Assembly (NCBI GenBank): GCA_045808425.1
Contig: JBJMFM010000068.1
Coordinates: 1-8,284 of the forward strand
Reading direction: 5' to 3'
Origin: JAFAQB01 sp045808425
GTDB lineage: Archaea; Thermoproteota; Nitrososphaeria; Nitrososphaerales; Nitrososphaeraceae
DNA: 8,284 bases
Positions 1-5,330 of the stretch are shown in pieces (within the stretch, counting starts at the first letter, position 1; the number at the start of each line of letters is the position of its first letter). The notes beneath the pieces were generated by a model that was not told where the DNA came from, made no database searches, and was given only the letters and a program-made list of their open reading frames with translations. The translations under genes and the position numbers were made by a program.

Positions 1-50
1 CAGTTACAATAGACTATTTGGCTAAAAAACTAGAGGCTGGGTTGTATTAA
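1..50 (+). CDS. 3' end of an unidentified gene (partial)
   Basis: Reading from base 3, fifteen sense codons (VTIDYLAKKLEAGLY) run into TAA at 48-50. The peptide has the make-up of a helical protein C-terminus, while the other two plus frames hit a stop within seven codons. It would converge on the histidine kinase that ends at 79 on the other strand. Nothing identifies the family, and a tail this short could be chance. Confidence 0.4.
   Translation, partial: VTIDYLAKKLEAGLY
24..29 (-). terminator. T-run downstream of the histidine kinase
   Basis: On the minus strand there is a run of six T about 50 nt past the kinase stop codon. Archaeal transcripts commonly end at T-runs without a strong hairpin, and no clear hairpin precedes this one. 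It lies inside the tail of the convergent partial gene. Confidence 0.3.
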
Positions 51-78
51 TAATTGTGTATTATATTATAATAACTCA

Positions 79-1821
79 TCATATTGTCACGAGCCGATTT
101 ACTTTGCTGTCGAGTATGATGTTGTTTTCTTTGTTAATTGGCAAACTAAATGAAAATGTAGCTCCTTTACCATCAGTATTATTCTCAGCCCATATTTTGC
201 CACCATGAGCTTCTACAATACCTTTGGAAATATAAAGCCCCAATCCTGATCCTGTATCTGATTTTGTAACAAATTTAGAAAATAACTTTTCCTGTATATC
301 AGGATCAATACCAGTGCCTCTGTCTTTAATGCTAATAATGACTTCATCCTCATCATTATGATTACTAATGCTGCTGCTAGTATTGTCGTTTTTTCCATAG
401 GTATTGTTATACTTTATATCTGTAAATACTGTTATAGTGCCACTTACATCGCCGTCGTCACTACCATTATTTTTACCACTACCGCTGCTATCGATACTTT
501 TCTTTGTAGACTTTACAGCATTAGTCAACAGATTTGATATAACCTGATAAATTCTTATACTATCAGCTTCTACAACTATAGGATCCGCTTTTGACTCATC
601 AAAGCTTATCTGTATTACATCTTCTTCTTTTTTTGATTTTATATCATTTATAACATTTCTTATCTTTTCATTGACGTTAAACTTCTCTTTATTTAGCTTT
701 AAAGTCCTACTCTCAATTTTTGTAATATCCAAAATATTTTCTGAAAGAGATTGTAGTCTTTTTGCATTTCTGACTATGGTGTCTAAGAATTCTTCATCAT
801 TACCACCTTTTGGTGCTCCTATATTTGAACTTCTGCTTGATTTAGATCTGCGGGAACGGATAACTTCAGATAAGCCAAGTATTGGTTGTATTGGTGCTCT
901 AAGCTCATGAGCTGCAATATTTATGAATTCATCTTTTAATTTATCTTTGCAGTTAAGTTCTTCATTTACTTCTTCAAGATGCTTTGTTAATTCATTCTGT
1001 TTTTTGCTATAGTCTCTTATAGAATCTACCATGGAATTAAATGATTGGCTAAGAATCGAAAGCTCATCACAGCCTTTTTGTTTGACTGACACATCAAGAT
1101 ATCCTTTTTTTACTTTAGATATCGCTTGAGTCAGAGCAAATATTGGTCTAAGTATTCTTGCAACAAGATACAAAATTAACACCAGAATTCCAATAATTAA
1201 AATAGCAAACAGGATTTGTAAGAGCATTAGGTTTTGTGTATTTTTGTCTGTTTGTTGTCCTAGAAGCGTGACCAATTTATCAGAAGATTCAATCAAGTTA
1301 GATGCCATTGATTCGACCACTCTCCTGTCTAGCGACTGATCTTTAGTGATGGTAGCAGCAATTCTTGATTCAGATGGTATTGTAAGAAGTTTATTTGTTA
1401 CATAAGTTTTGTAAATATTCCATCTACCATCAACATTATTCCAGAGGGCTAAAAGGTTTGAAGGAAGAGGTTTTAGATCTACACCAGAAATCTTTCCTCC
1501 CTGCTTCAAAGTCATAATGTTAGCTTCCAAGTTGTTCATAGCATTTTTTAGTTGTAAGGTATCAGAAGAGGAAGATAAGCCATACAGATATTTTTCAGTT
1601 TGTAATAACACATTAGCAGTAAGATATCGATTCTTACCAGCAATATTAATAGAATTTCCCAATGATGATTGTTCAGACTGAAAATATACTAACGTACCAA
1701 AACTACTAACAATTAGAAGAATTTCTATTAGAACTAATAGTGTGATTTTTGAAAGAATTTTGGAATTTATTCTATGTAACCAAGTAGGCACATAACTTTT
1801 CACATTCCTACTTCTCTTCAT
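79..1821 (-). CDS. membrane sensor histidine kinase, PilJ-like sensor, HAMP, HisKA, HATPase_c
   Basis: This is a 580-residue sensor kinase that should autophosphorylate a histidine and pass the phosphate to a response regulator. Visible in order are a short basic N-terminus, TM1 (about 27-47), an extracellular helical domain (48-198), TM2 (about 199-221), HAMP and coiled coil (221-292), HisKA and HATPase_c. The extracellular domain opens with INIAGKNRYL, resembling the INxAGxQRML signature of PilJ-type domains. HisKA carries the phospho-acceptor His305 in NIAAHELRAP. The HATPase domain has the N box (NLLTNAVKS, 430-438), G1 (DRGTG, 500-504) and G2 (GSGLGL, 524-529), so all catalytic boxes are present. 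Two low-complexity insertions are unusual: a basic Ser/Arg stretch (about 323-341) between the HisKA helices, and a Ser/Asn/Asp-rich stretch (about 444-492) between the N and G1 boxes. No response regulator lies beside it. The start is an ATG with a basic N-terminus, and the signal is unknown. Confidence 0.93.
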   Translation of the reverse strand: MKRSRNVKSYVPTWLHRINSKILSKITLLVLIEILLIVSSFGTLVYFQSEQSSLGNSINIAGKNRYLTANVLLQTEKYLYGLSSSSDTLQLKNAMNNLEANIMTLKQGGKISGVDLKPLPSNLLALWNNVDGRWNIYKTYVTNKLLTIPSESRIAATITKDQSLDRRVVESMASNLIESSDKLVTLLGQQTDKNTQNLMLLQILFAILIIGILVLILYLVARILRPIFALTQAISKVKKGYLDVSVKQKGCDELSILSQSFNSMVDSIRDYSKKQNELTKHLEEVNEELNCKDKLKDEFINIAAHELRAPIQPILGLSEVIRSRRSKSSRSSNIGAPKGGNDEEFLDTIVRNAKRLQSLSENILDITKIESRTLKLNKEKFNVNEKIRNVINDIKSKKEEDVIQISFDESKADPIVVEADSIRIYQVISNLLTNAVKSTKKSIDSSGSGKNNGSDDGDVSGTITVFTDIKYNNTYGKNDNTSSSISNHNDEDEVIISIKDRGTGIDPDIQEKLFSKFVTKSDTGSGLGLYISKGIVEAHGGKIWAENNTDGKGATFSFSLPINKENNIILDSKVNRLVTI

Positions 1822-1857
1822 TTTGCAATTCGATTCCTAGGCTTGTCACATTCAAAA

Positions 1858-2107
1858 TTACCATATCTTCTTCTTCTCTTTGTCCTGAATATCACCATTC
1901 ATTATGATCCACCATACCAAGATAGTTGCAAATATAGATTGCTGATTCAGGAAACAATCTTAGATATGTCCCATTTCAAACAGATAATGGATTTGTCAAT
2001 GCAGTATTTGTGATATCTCCCTTTGGCTGTACACTTTACTGCAAAGCTCTTGTATTTTGTCTTTTGTCTCTTCTCCATTGTATCTGTTCTTGATTCTGCT
2101 GTACCAT
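1858..2107 (-). pseudogene. degraded helix-turn-helix protein gene (relic)
   Basis: An ATG at 2107 opens MVQQNQEQIQWRRDK, then the frame breaks at a perfect 7-bp tandem duplication (TTTTGTC twice, 2055-2068 on the plus strand). Removing one copy gives a continuous reading through IQELCSKVYSQREISQILH, with a typical HTH core (YSQREISQIL), to a TGA at 1996-1998. Further on, another frame holds V-stop-NGTYLR, which could derive from an ancestral VNRDISYLR recognition-helix region after a small deletion. A loosely similar FPES...EW segment follows. The pattern matches a helix-turn-helix family that I recall as common in Nitrososphaera-type genomes (SQREISQILQV...VNRDISYLR). That family match is from memory; the duplication and the stops are directly visible. 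The relic cannot encode a full protein. It fills the gap of about 360 bp between the kinase and the first zinc-ribbon gene. Confidence 0.6.
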
Positions 2108-2184
2108 AGATGAGCTTAAATGTTCCATTTCCTATGAGTTACTTTAACGATGATGCAGAATCAGGGACTATAGCTGAATCTCGA

Positions 2185-2472
2185 TTAACAACGTTTAGAT
2201 CTGAGTTTAAACTTGAATTCTATTCCACGTTTACCATTATAATCAAAAGTAAATGATTCATTTGGCGCAATAGGAAAACTAGTTAATTCATTATTATTTG
2301 CATTACACTGAGGACAGTTATTATCCATCGGTACTCTAGTCTTATCAAAATAAGTAGCGCACCAATAACAGGTATCACATAAAATGAAAATTGGTGGTGA
2401 TGATGGTGAACGATCAGGTCTTTTAATAATTAAAGAATCATAATTAATTAAAGATGTTCCTTCTCTTGACAT
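2185..2472 (-). CDS. small zinc-ribbon-like protein (paralogue 1)
   Basis: This encodes 95 residues with a Cys-rich core: C32-x2-C35-Y-W-C38-A-T-Y-F, then C53-P-Q-C56, then a C-terminal GKRG motif (80-83) and a basic tail ending RSKRC. Two CxxC knuckles 18 residues apart suggest one bound zinc in a rubredoxin-like or zinc-ribbon fold. Such folds in archaea often bind nucleic acid or protein partners, but no specific function can be assigned. The ATG at 2472 is preferred over a TTG nine bases upstream because an ATTTATAT box (2499-2506) sits 30 nt before it, and because the length then equals the paralogue at 3192-3479. The two proteins share CxxC-[YF]-W-CAT-x-F, CPxC and GKRG but little else. 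Confidence 0.8.
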   Translation of the reverse strand: MSREGTSLINYDSLIIKRPDRSPSSPPIFILCDTCYWCATYFDKTRVPMDNNCPQCNANNNELTSFPIAPNESFTFDYNGKRGIEFKFKLRSKRC

Positions 2473-2498
2473 TCGTTGCAAAATTGGCCAATAATGGC

Positions 2499-2506
2499 AT
2501 ATAAAT
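2499..2506 (-). promoter_or_regulatory. TATA box of the 2185-2472 zinc-ribbon gene
   Basis: ATTTATAT on the minus strand is centred 30 nt upstream of the ATG at 2472. Archaeal TATA boxes lie about 25 nt before the transcription start, so the mRNA would be leaderless or nearly so. This spacing decides the start codon of the gene. Confidence 0.6.
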
Positions 2507-2603
2507 CGATCGTAGAGATTTTACGTGATCTATACATTTGAATATTGCTACTATATATCACTACATACACGCATCAGATGTTCTGCCAGTACAGTTAATC
2601 ATC

Positions 2604-2866
2604 TCATATATTATAGTATTTTTCTATCCATTTCTTTCCTTCATCTGTGGCTATCCATTTTTCACCACCATCCTTATACATCCAATTTATTCCAATCATG
2701 TAATCTATCCAAACAGTTACTAATTCCAAGTTATTATCAAAATCCTTTGCAATCTCCTCGTTACTTTTACCTTCTTGAGTTAGACATACCAAAATATGAG
2801 CTGCAGTCATTAATGCAGATTCATGGCGACGTCTGTCTGCTGCACCTGTCAGTTTTGATTCGCCAT
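2604..2866 (-). pseudogene. small winged-helix protein gene, frameshifted near its 5' end
   Basis: Codons from 2810 to the stop at 2604 give 67-68 residues beginning MTAAHILVCL, with an HTH-like part (NEEIAKDFDNNLELVTVWID) and a wing-like WIATDEGKKWIEKYY end. This resembles compact archaeal winged-helix regulators. The same frame stays open and protein-like upstream (LTGAADRRRHESAL) with no start codon. An ATG at 2866 reads MANQN and then hits TGA at 2849-2851. One extra A in the A4 run (2853-2856) would join the two into an 87-residue protein starting MANQKLTGAADRRRHESALM. A TATA box (2893-2900) sits about 31 nt before the ATG at 2866, marking it as the original start. The alternatives are that translation starts at 2810 and the gene is intact but shortened, or that the missing base is an assembly error. 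Confidence 0.7.
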
Positions 2867-2892
2867 TATGGTATTCCTTTTGACTTGTATGG

Positions 2893-2900
2893 TATATAAA
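2893..2900 (-). promoter_or_regulatory. TATA box of the winged-helix gene, near-symmetric
   Basis: TTTATATA on the minus strand (TATATAAA on the plus) lies about 31 nt before the ATG at 2866. It also reads well as a TATA element on the plus strand, where transcription would begin near 2922 and enter the structured stretch ending at the T-run at 3054-3059. Confidence 0.5.
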
Positions 2901-2930
2901 CAGTGGTATTAGGTGGTATTAAAGGGCATT
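2901..2930. repeat. three 10-bp direct repeats, possible operator
   Basis: CAGTGGTATT, AGGTGGTATT and AAAGGGCATT follow one another without spacing, so equivalent bases recur every 10 bp, one turn of the helix. They abut the TATA box at 2893-2900 on its upstream side relative to the winged-helix gene. A further GGTAT lies inside the TATA region at 2891. Site arrays of this sort can bind a regulator in register, possibly the product of the adjacent gene. That role is inference. Confidence 0.4.
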
Positions 2931-3059
2931 AAATGTTCAACTTATGCTAAGTACTATTACCTGTTCAGACACCCAGGATTACGTTTTCTTTTTGCTCATG
3001 AAATAAAATAAAATAATGGATAGTACTTTGTGTTTGAAGAGAGAAGCCTCTTGTTTTTT
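2922..3059 (+). ncRNA. candidate structured non-coding RNA
   Basis: This gap of about 325 bp between the winged-helix gene and the second zinc-ribbon gene has no convincing coding frame. On the plus strand it contains AAGTACTAT (2949-2957) and its exact complement ATAGTACTT (3020-3028), which can close a long-range 9-bp stem. Inside is a CCTG/CAGG hairpin (2960-2963 with 2974-2977). A terminator-like hairpin, AAGAG (3037-3041) with CTCTT (3048-3052), is followed by six T (3054-3059). TATATAAA at 2893-2900 is about 25 nt before the proposed 5' end. Promoter, fold and terminator are all in order on one strand. The ends are estimates and no known RNA family was recognised. Confidence 0.4.
3037..3059 (+). 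terminator. hairpin plus T6, intrinsic-terminator-like
   Basis: A 5-bp stem, AAGAG with CTCTT around a 6-nt loop, is followed by G and six T. There is no plus-strand protein gene upstream of it, so if it works it ends a non-coding transcript. Confidence 0.45.
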
Positions 3060-3191
3060 AAGGTTAGTAAAGTACGCCAAAGAAAGCATTTGAGATAGAT
3101 TTCTCAGATCCTCTCCCATCGCTAAATGAAAATATGTTGATTGGAATCAGAGCATTTGAGTATAATGGCTTGCTCTATAATCCTTAGAGCA

Positions 3192-3479
3192 TCAAGGATC
3201 AAGTCCACGTTTGCCTTCTATTGAAATTATATACACTTCGTATTTAGCTAAAGGTGTTAATGAAATACCTTTGTTTTTACATGTTGGACATGTCTGATGA
3301 AGGTTATTACTATTGCTGCTCTCGATAACATATTCCTCCTGCTCTTCTTTTGCTGCTTTATGAAATACAGTAGCACACCAAAAACATGATTCGCAAATAG
3401 CAAATTGATATTCATATTCATAAAGAGGTGAAGTTATAACATTGACTAAATACATATATAAGTACTTTTCTGCTAGCAT
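3192..3479 (-). CDS. small zinc-ribbon-like protein (paralogue 2)
   Basis: This encodes 95 residues with C29-x2-C32-F-W-C35-A-T-V-F, then an acidic Gln/Glu/Ser/Asn spacer (about 41-62), then C64-P-T-C67, and GKRG near the end (89-92). It is a divergent paralogue of the protein at 2185-2472: the core motif, the second CPxC and the GKRG are shared and the lengths are identical. The expected fold is a zinc ribbon with two CxxC knuckles. No catalytic residues and no function can be named. The ATG at 3479 is supported by a TATTTTA element centred about 30 nt upstream (about 3507-3513). The hydrophobic N-terminus (YLYMYLVNVI) is too short to be a clear membrane segment. The frameshifted winged-helix gene lies between the two paralogues, all on the same strand with their own promoters, so they are not an obvious operon. 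Confidence 0.78.
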   Translation of the reverse strand: MLAEKYLYMYLVNVITSPLYEYEYQFAICESCFWCATVFHKAAKEEQEEYVIESSNSNNLHQTCPTCKNKGISLTPLAKYEVYIISIEGKRGLDP

Positions 3480-3608
3480 AAATACTTTTGATTATTATAT
3501 ACCTTGTAAAATACACAGGACAGGTAGAATTTTTATGACCCAGAAAAAGTTTACACAGAATGAGGTCTTATACTCGTATAATATACTATGCGCTCTGTCT
3601 TACCATTC

Positions 3609-3965
3609 TTAAATCTCAAAAACGTCTGTATTGCTCCTCCTCCTCCTCCTCCTCGTAGTGCTATCTTCTTTTGTCTTTGGATTTACTGCCTCTATCTTCT
3701 TTGCTAATTCAACAACTTTTGGATTAGAAAGTAATTGCTTAATTTGTTCTAGCTCTGAGCCAGACCTAATTATTATTCCTTTTTTGTTTGTGGCTGAACC
3801 GGTAGTAGCATGTATTGGATTTATTTCTATAGCTATAGACGATGGACTTTTCTTAAATGTAGGTAACTTTAGTAGAGAAGCCCCTGGTATGTTAGTAGGT
3901 TTCTTTTCCCAATCTTGGCCTTCTCTTAAGAATTGACCTAGCTTCTCATTAACATCCAGAGTCAT
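3609..3965 (-). CDS. small basic hypothetical protein with hexa-Arg tail
   Basis: The 118 residues have three visible parts. An N-terminal segment (MTLDVNEKLGQFLREGQDWE) is probably helical. A Pro/Ser-rich centre contains LLKLPTFKKSPSSIAIEINP. A short helix (about 70-95) contains ELEQIKQLLSNPKVVELAKKIEAV. The tail is six arginines (105-110), encoded by six AGG codons in tandem, then SNTDVFEI. The even amino-acid pattern supports a real cytoplasmic protein, but I do not recognise the family; the basic tail could bind nucleic acid. The ATG at 3965 is preferred to a GTG at 3986 because an A/T-rich TATA-like element (AAAATACAT, about 3992-4000) is centred about 31 nt upstream. The gene is divergent from the winged-helix gene starting at 4155, so the two share one intergenic promoter region. 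Confidence 0.7.
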   Translation of the reverse strand: MTLDVNEKLGQFLREGQDWEKKPTNIPGASLLKLPTFKKSPSSIAIEINPIHATTGSATNKKGIIIRSGSELEQIKQLLSNPKVVELAKKIEAVNPKTKEDSTTRRRRRRSNTDVFEI

Positions 3966-4118
3966 AATGTATACGTTATACACCACCCATCTATGTATTT
4001 TACATTTGTTTAGCGATAGTGTATAAATTCAATTAAATTATACTAAACTATCCAAAATCTCATTTACACGCCTCATTATTATTCAGTGAGTTTCTGAAGT
4101 GTCAATACTTATGTAGTC

Positions 4119-4126
4119 TTTTTATT
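4119..4126 (+). promoter_or_regulatory. TATA-like box of the 4155 winged-helix gene
   Basis: TTTTTATT is centred about 32 nt upstream of the ATG at 4155, the same spacing as at other genes here. It supports the ATG over a TTG at 4125, which would overlap the box. Confidence 0.45.
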
Positions 4127-4154
4127 GTTCCCCGAATTTATATCCTCTACAAAT

Positions 4155-4379
4155 ATGACATCAATAGAAGATGGTGATGTACACAACAAGATAATAGCTG
4201 AAATACTAAAAGTATGTACAGATGGATGCACAGAACAAAAGATAATGGAGCAAACACATCTATCACACGATCAGCTAAGAAGAATCATGGCAGAGATAGT
4301 AGACAAAGAATTATTACACTACATTGAAGCACGCCGCGTCTATATTACAACAGATATAGGCTACATATTCCTTAAATAG
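4155..4379 (+). CDS. small winged-helix transcriptional regulator (HTH_45-like)
   Basis: The 74 residues form one compact winged helix. Helix 1 is NKIIAEILKVCTDG (11-24). The HTH is CTEQKIMEQTHLSHDQLRRI (25-44), followed by a helix AEIVDKELLHYIE. The wing ends with RVYITTDIGYIFLK. The DGCT-x-x-KIM-x-x-x-x-LS-x-x-QL pattern and the terminal ITT-x-x-G match the archaeal single-domain winged-helix family (HTH_45, ArnR-like), which bind DNA as transcription regulators. It is cytoplasmic with no effector domain. It has its own promoter and is divergent from the hexa-Arg protein gene, which it might regulate; the target is inference. Past its stop lies the convergent dehydrogenase relic. Confidence 0.85.
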   Translation: MTSIEDGDVHNKIIAEILKVCTDGCTEQKIMEQTHLSHDQLRRIMAEIVDKELLHYIEARRVYITTDIGYIFLK

Positions 4380-4392
4380 AATAGAATAACTT

Positions 4393-4600
4393 CTAACCAG
4401 GCCAAATCTTTCCTGTCGTAAGCACAGATCTAAATAGCACCTTGCCACTCATCATAAGCTCATAGACCTCTTCTGCATGATCAAGGGAAAAGATATCATT
4501 CATAGACCTTACCCGGAAAGCGCACCAAACGTGGGGCCCATCGTCGATTGATGTCCTCATATGAATTATGGCCTAGCTGGCATTTTGCCACCTAACGATA
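4393..4600 (-). pseudogene. C-terminal remnant of a zinc-type alcohol dehydrogenase-like gene
   Basis: The last codons on the minus strand (stop at 4393-4395) read IFSLDHAEEVYELMMSGKV then LFRSVLTTGKIWPG. This fits the C-terminus of medium-chain dehydrogenases (pattern: F-x-L-x-x-x-x-E-x-Y-x-x-M-x-x-G-K-V-x-x-R-x-V-L). Just upstream, another frame reads CQLGHNSYEDINR and ends FPGKVYE, resembling the preceding GSYEDL...GKV segment of the same family, so at least one frameshift separates them. A short frame opening with ATG at 4560 gives 55 residues but cannot fold as an enzyme. The nucleotide-binding and zinc sites are absent. The family assignment rests on motif memory and is moderate. The stretch between 4600 and 4715 shows no further convincing piece. 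Confidence 0.5.
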
Positions 4601-4714
4601 AGGAATTAAAAATCCCAAAGATAAATTCAAGAGGAATGAGAGAAGGAGTTATCCAAAACCACCTTAGATTTCACAATCTCATAATGTCGCTGCATATTTC
4701 TACCTGACCGCAAT

Positions 4715-4911
4715 TCAATTTTGTATTGTCTTCTGAATATTAGCTAACTTGTAAAAGAAATATCTAATAACTAGTGGTATGCCAACAAGAATGACAGTTA
4801 TGCTGTACTTGCCTTTTGAGATATTGAAACCAGTAAAAATGCAAGTACAATAATGATTATAAATGCAGTAAATAATATGCCAAATAAATTTTTAAAAGTT
4901 AGCCGTAACAT
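4715..4911 (-). pseudogene. two-helix small membrane protein gene split by a frameshift
   Basis: From an ATG at 4911 the frame reads MLRLTFKNLF, then a hydrophobic helix (about residues 11-28, rich in Ile, Leu and Phe), and stops at 4798 after 37 residues. The overlapping frame continues KYSITVILVGIPLVIRYFFY and ends KLANIQKTIQN at a TGA (4715-4717), which is a second membrane helix with a basic, polar tail. One extra A in the A4 run at 4814-4817 would fuse both into a 65-residue protein with two membrane helices joined by SISQKGKYS. A GAAGGAT sequence just before the ATG may act as a ribosome site. Both halves look coding, so this is either a single-base assembly error, a recent pseudogene, or a recoded gene. 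Function is unknown. Confidence 0.6.
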
Positions 4912-5092
4912 ATCCTTCAAATTTTATTTTTAATTATTGGCAATCTGAAACTGTTGTGCGTAATACTAGCAGCTGTCACAACTATAAAATAATAATCTGC
5001 AATGCCCAATAAATGAAACTTGATTCTAGAACACTGACATCAAAAGAGTAATAAGCCAGAATGTACCATATTATACATATCTGTGTGCGAAC

Positions 5093-5215
5093 AGGATATG
5101 AAGTAGGTTTAGGCTTACGAAATATCCTTAGTAGTCACAGAGAACCTTGTAGGGTAGGTGAGAGGAACTTTGCTTCTGAACAAGGTGTAAGGGGATCTTG
5201 CCGAGTCTACAGGGG
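5093..5215 (+). ncRNA. candidate structured RNA with alternative folds
   Basis: The stretch is clearly richer in G+C (about 45%) than its surroundings and does not look coding. Hairpin 1 is AGGATAT (5093-5099) with ATATCCT (5122-5128), then a symmetric GAA/GAA internal loop (5100-5102 and 5119-5121), then a 6-bp stem GTAGGT/GCTTAC closed by a TTAG tetraloop. The GAA/GAA loop can form tandem sheared G-A pairs, a hallmark of folded RNA. Hairpin 2 is ACCTTGT (5144-5150) with ACAAGGT (5180-5186), containing AGAGG/CTTCT. The same CCTTGTAG (5145-5152) can instead pair with CTACAGGG (5207-5214), so the two folds exclude each other. A TATA-like element lies at 5067-5078. It could be an independent RNA or a long leader of the gene starting near 5331. 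It matched no tRNA, RNase P or SRP RNA signature that I could see. Confidence 0.45.
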
Positions 5216-5330
5216 ATATATTATGTATAATTACATTCTCAAATTTATGTAAAGTTATATCCTGAATCATAATATATTATAGTTGCTTTCAAGAAGGTAT
5301 TTATCCATTACAGTAACTGATAAAAATAGT

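Noticed and set aside
2525..2899. Long plus-strand frame of 124 codons
   Set aside because: It lies opposite the winged-helix gene, is rich in Tyr/Ser/His/Leu as antisense frames of AT-rich genes often are, and has no promoter or motif.
3535..3609. A 25-codon plus frame, MTQKKFTQNEVLYSYNILCA
   Set aside because: It is short, has no recognisable motif and weak promoter evidence, so it may be chance.
3631..3936. Plus-strand frame starting with a Leu/Val run
   Set aside because: It is the antisense of the hexa-Arg gene; the Leu run is the complement of the AGG repeat.
4627..4743. A 38-codon minus frame (RQYKIELRSGRNMQRHYEIV)
   Set aside because: It has no early start codon, overlaps the second membrane-helix frame and matches no family I know; it might be relic sequence but cannot be supported.
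5085..5220. tRNA, RNase P RNA, SRP RNA or C/D-box RNA
   Set aside because: There is no T-loop or acceptor stem, no conserved RNase P or SRP core, and no C box with a matching D box.
5061..5252. A 63-codon plus-strand frame beginning MYHIIHICVRTG
   Set aside because: Its composition is unlike neighbouring proteins, and it coincides with strong RNA-like stems that explain the base composition better.
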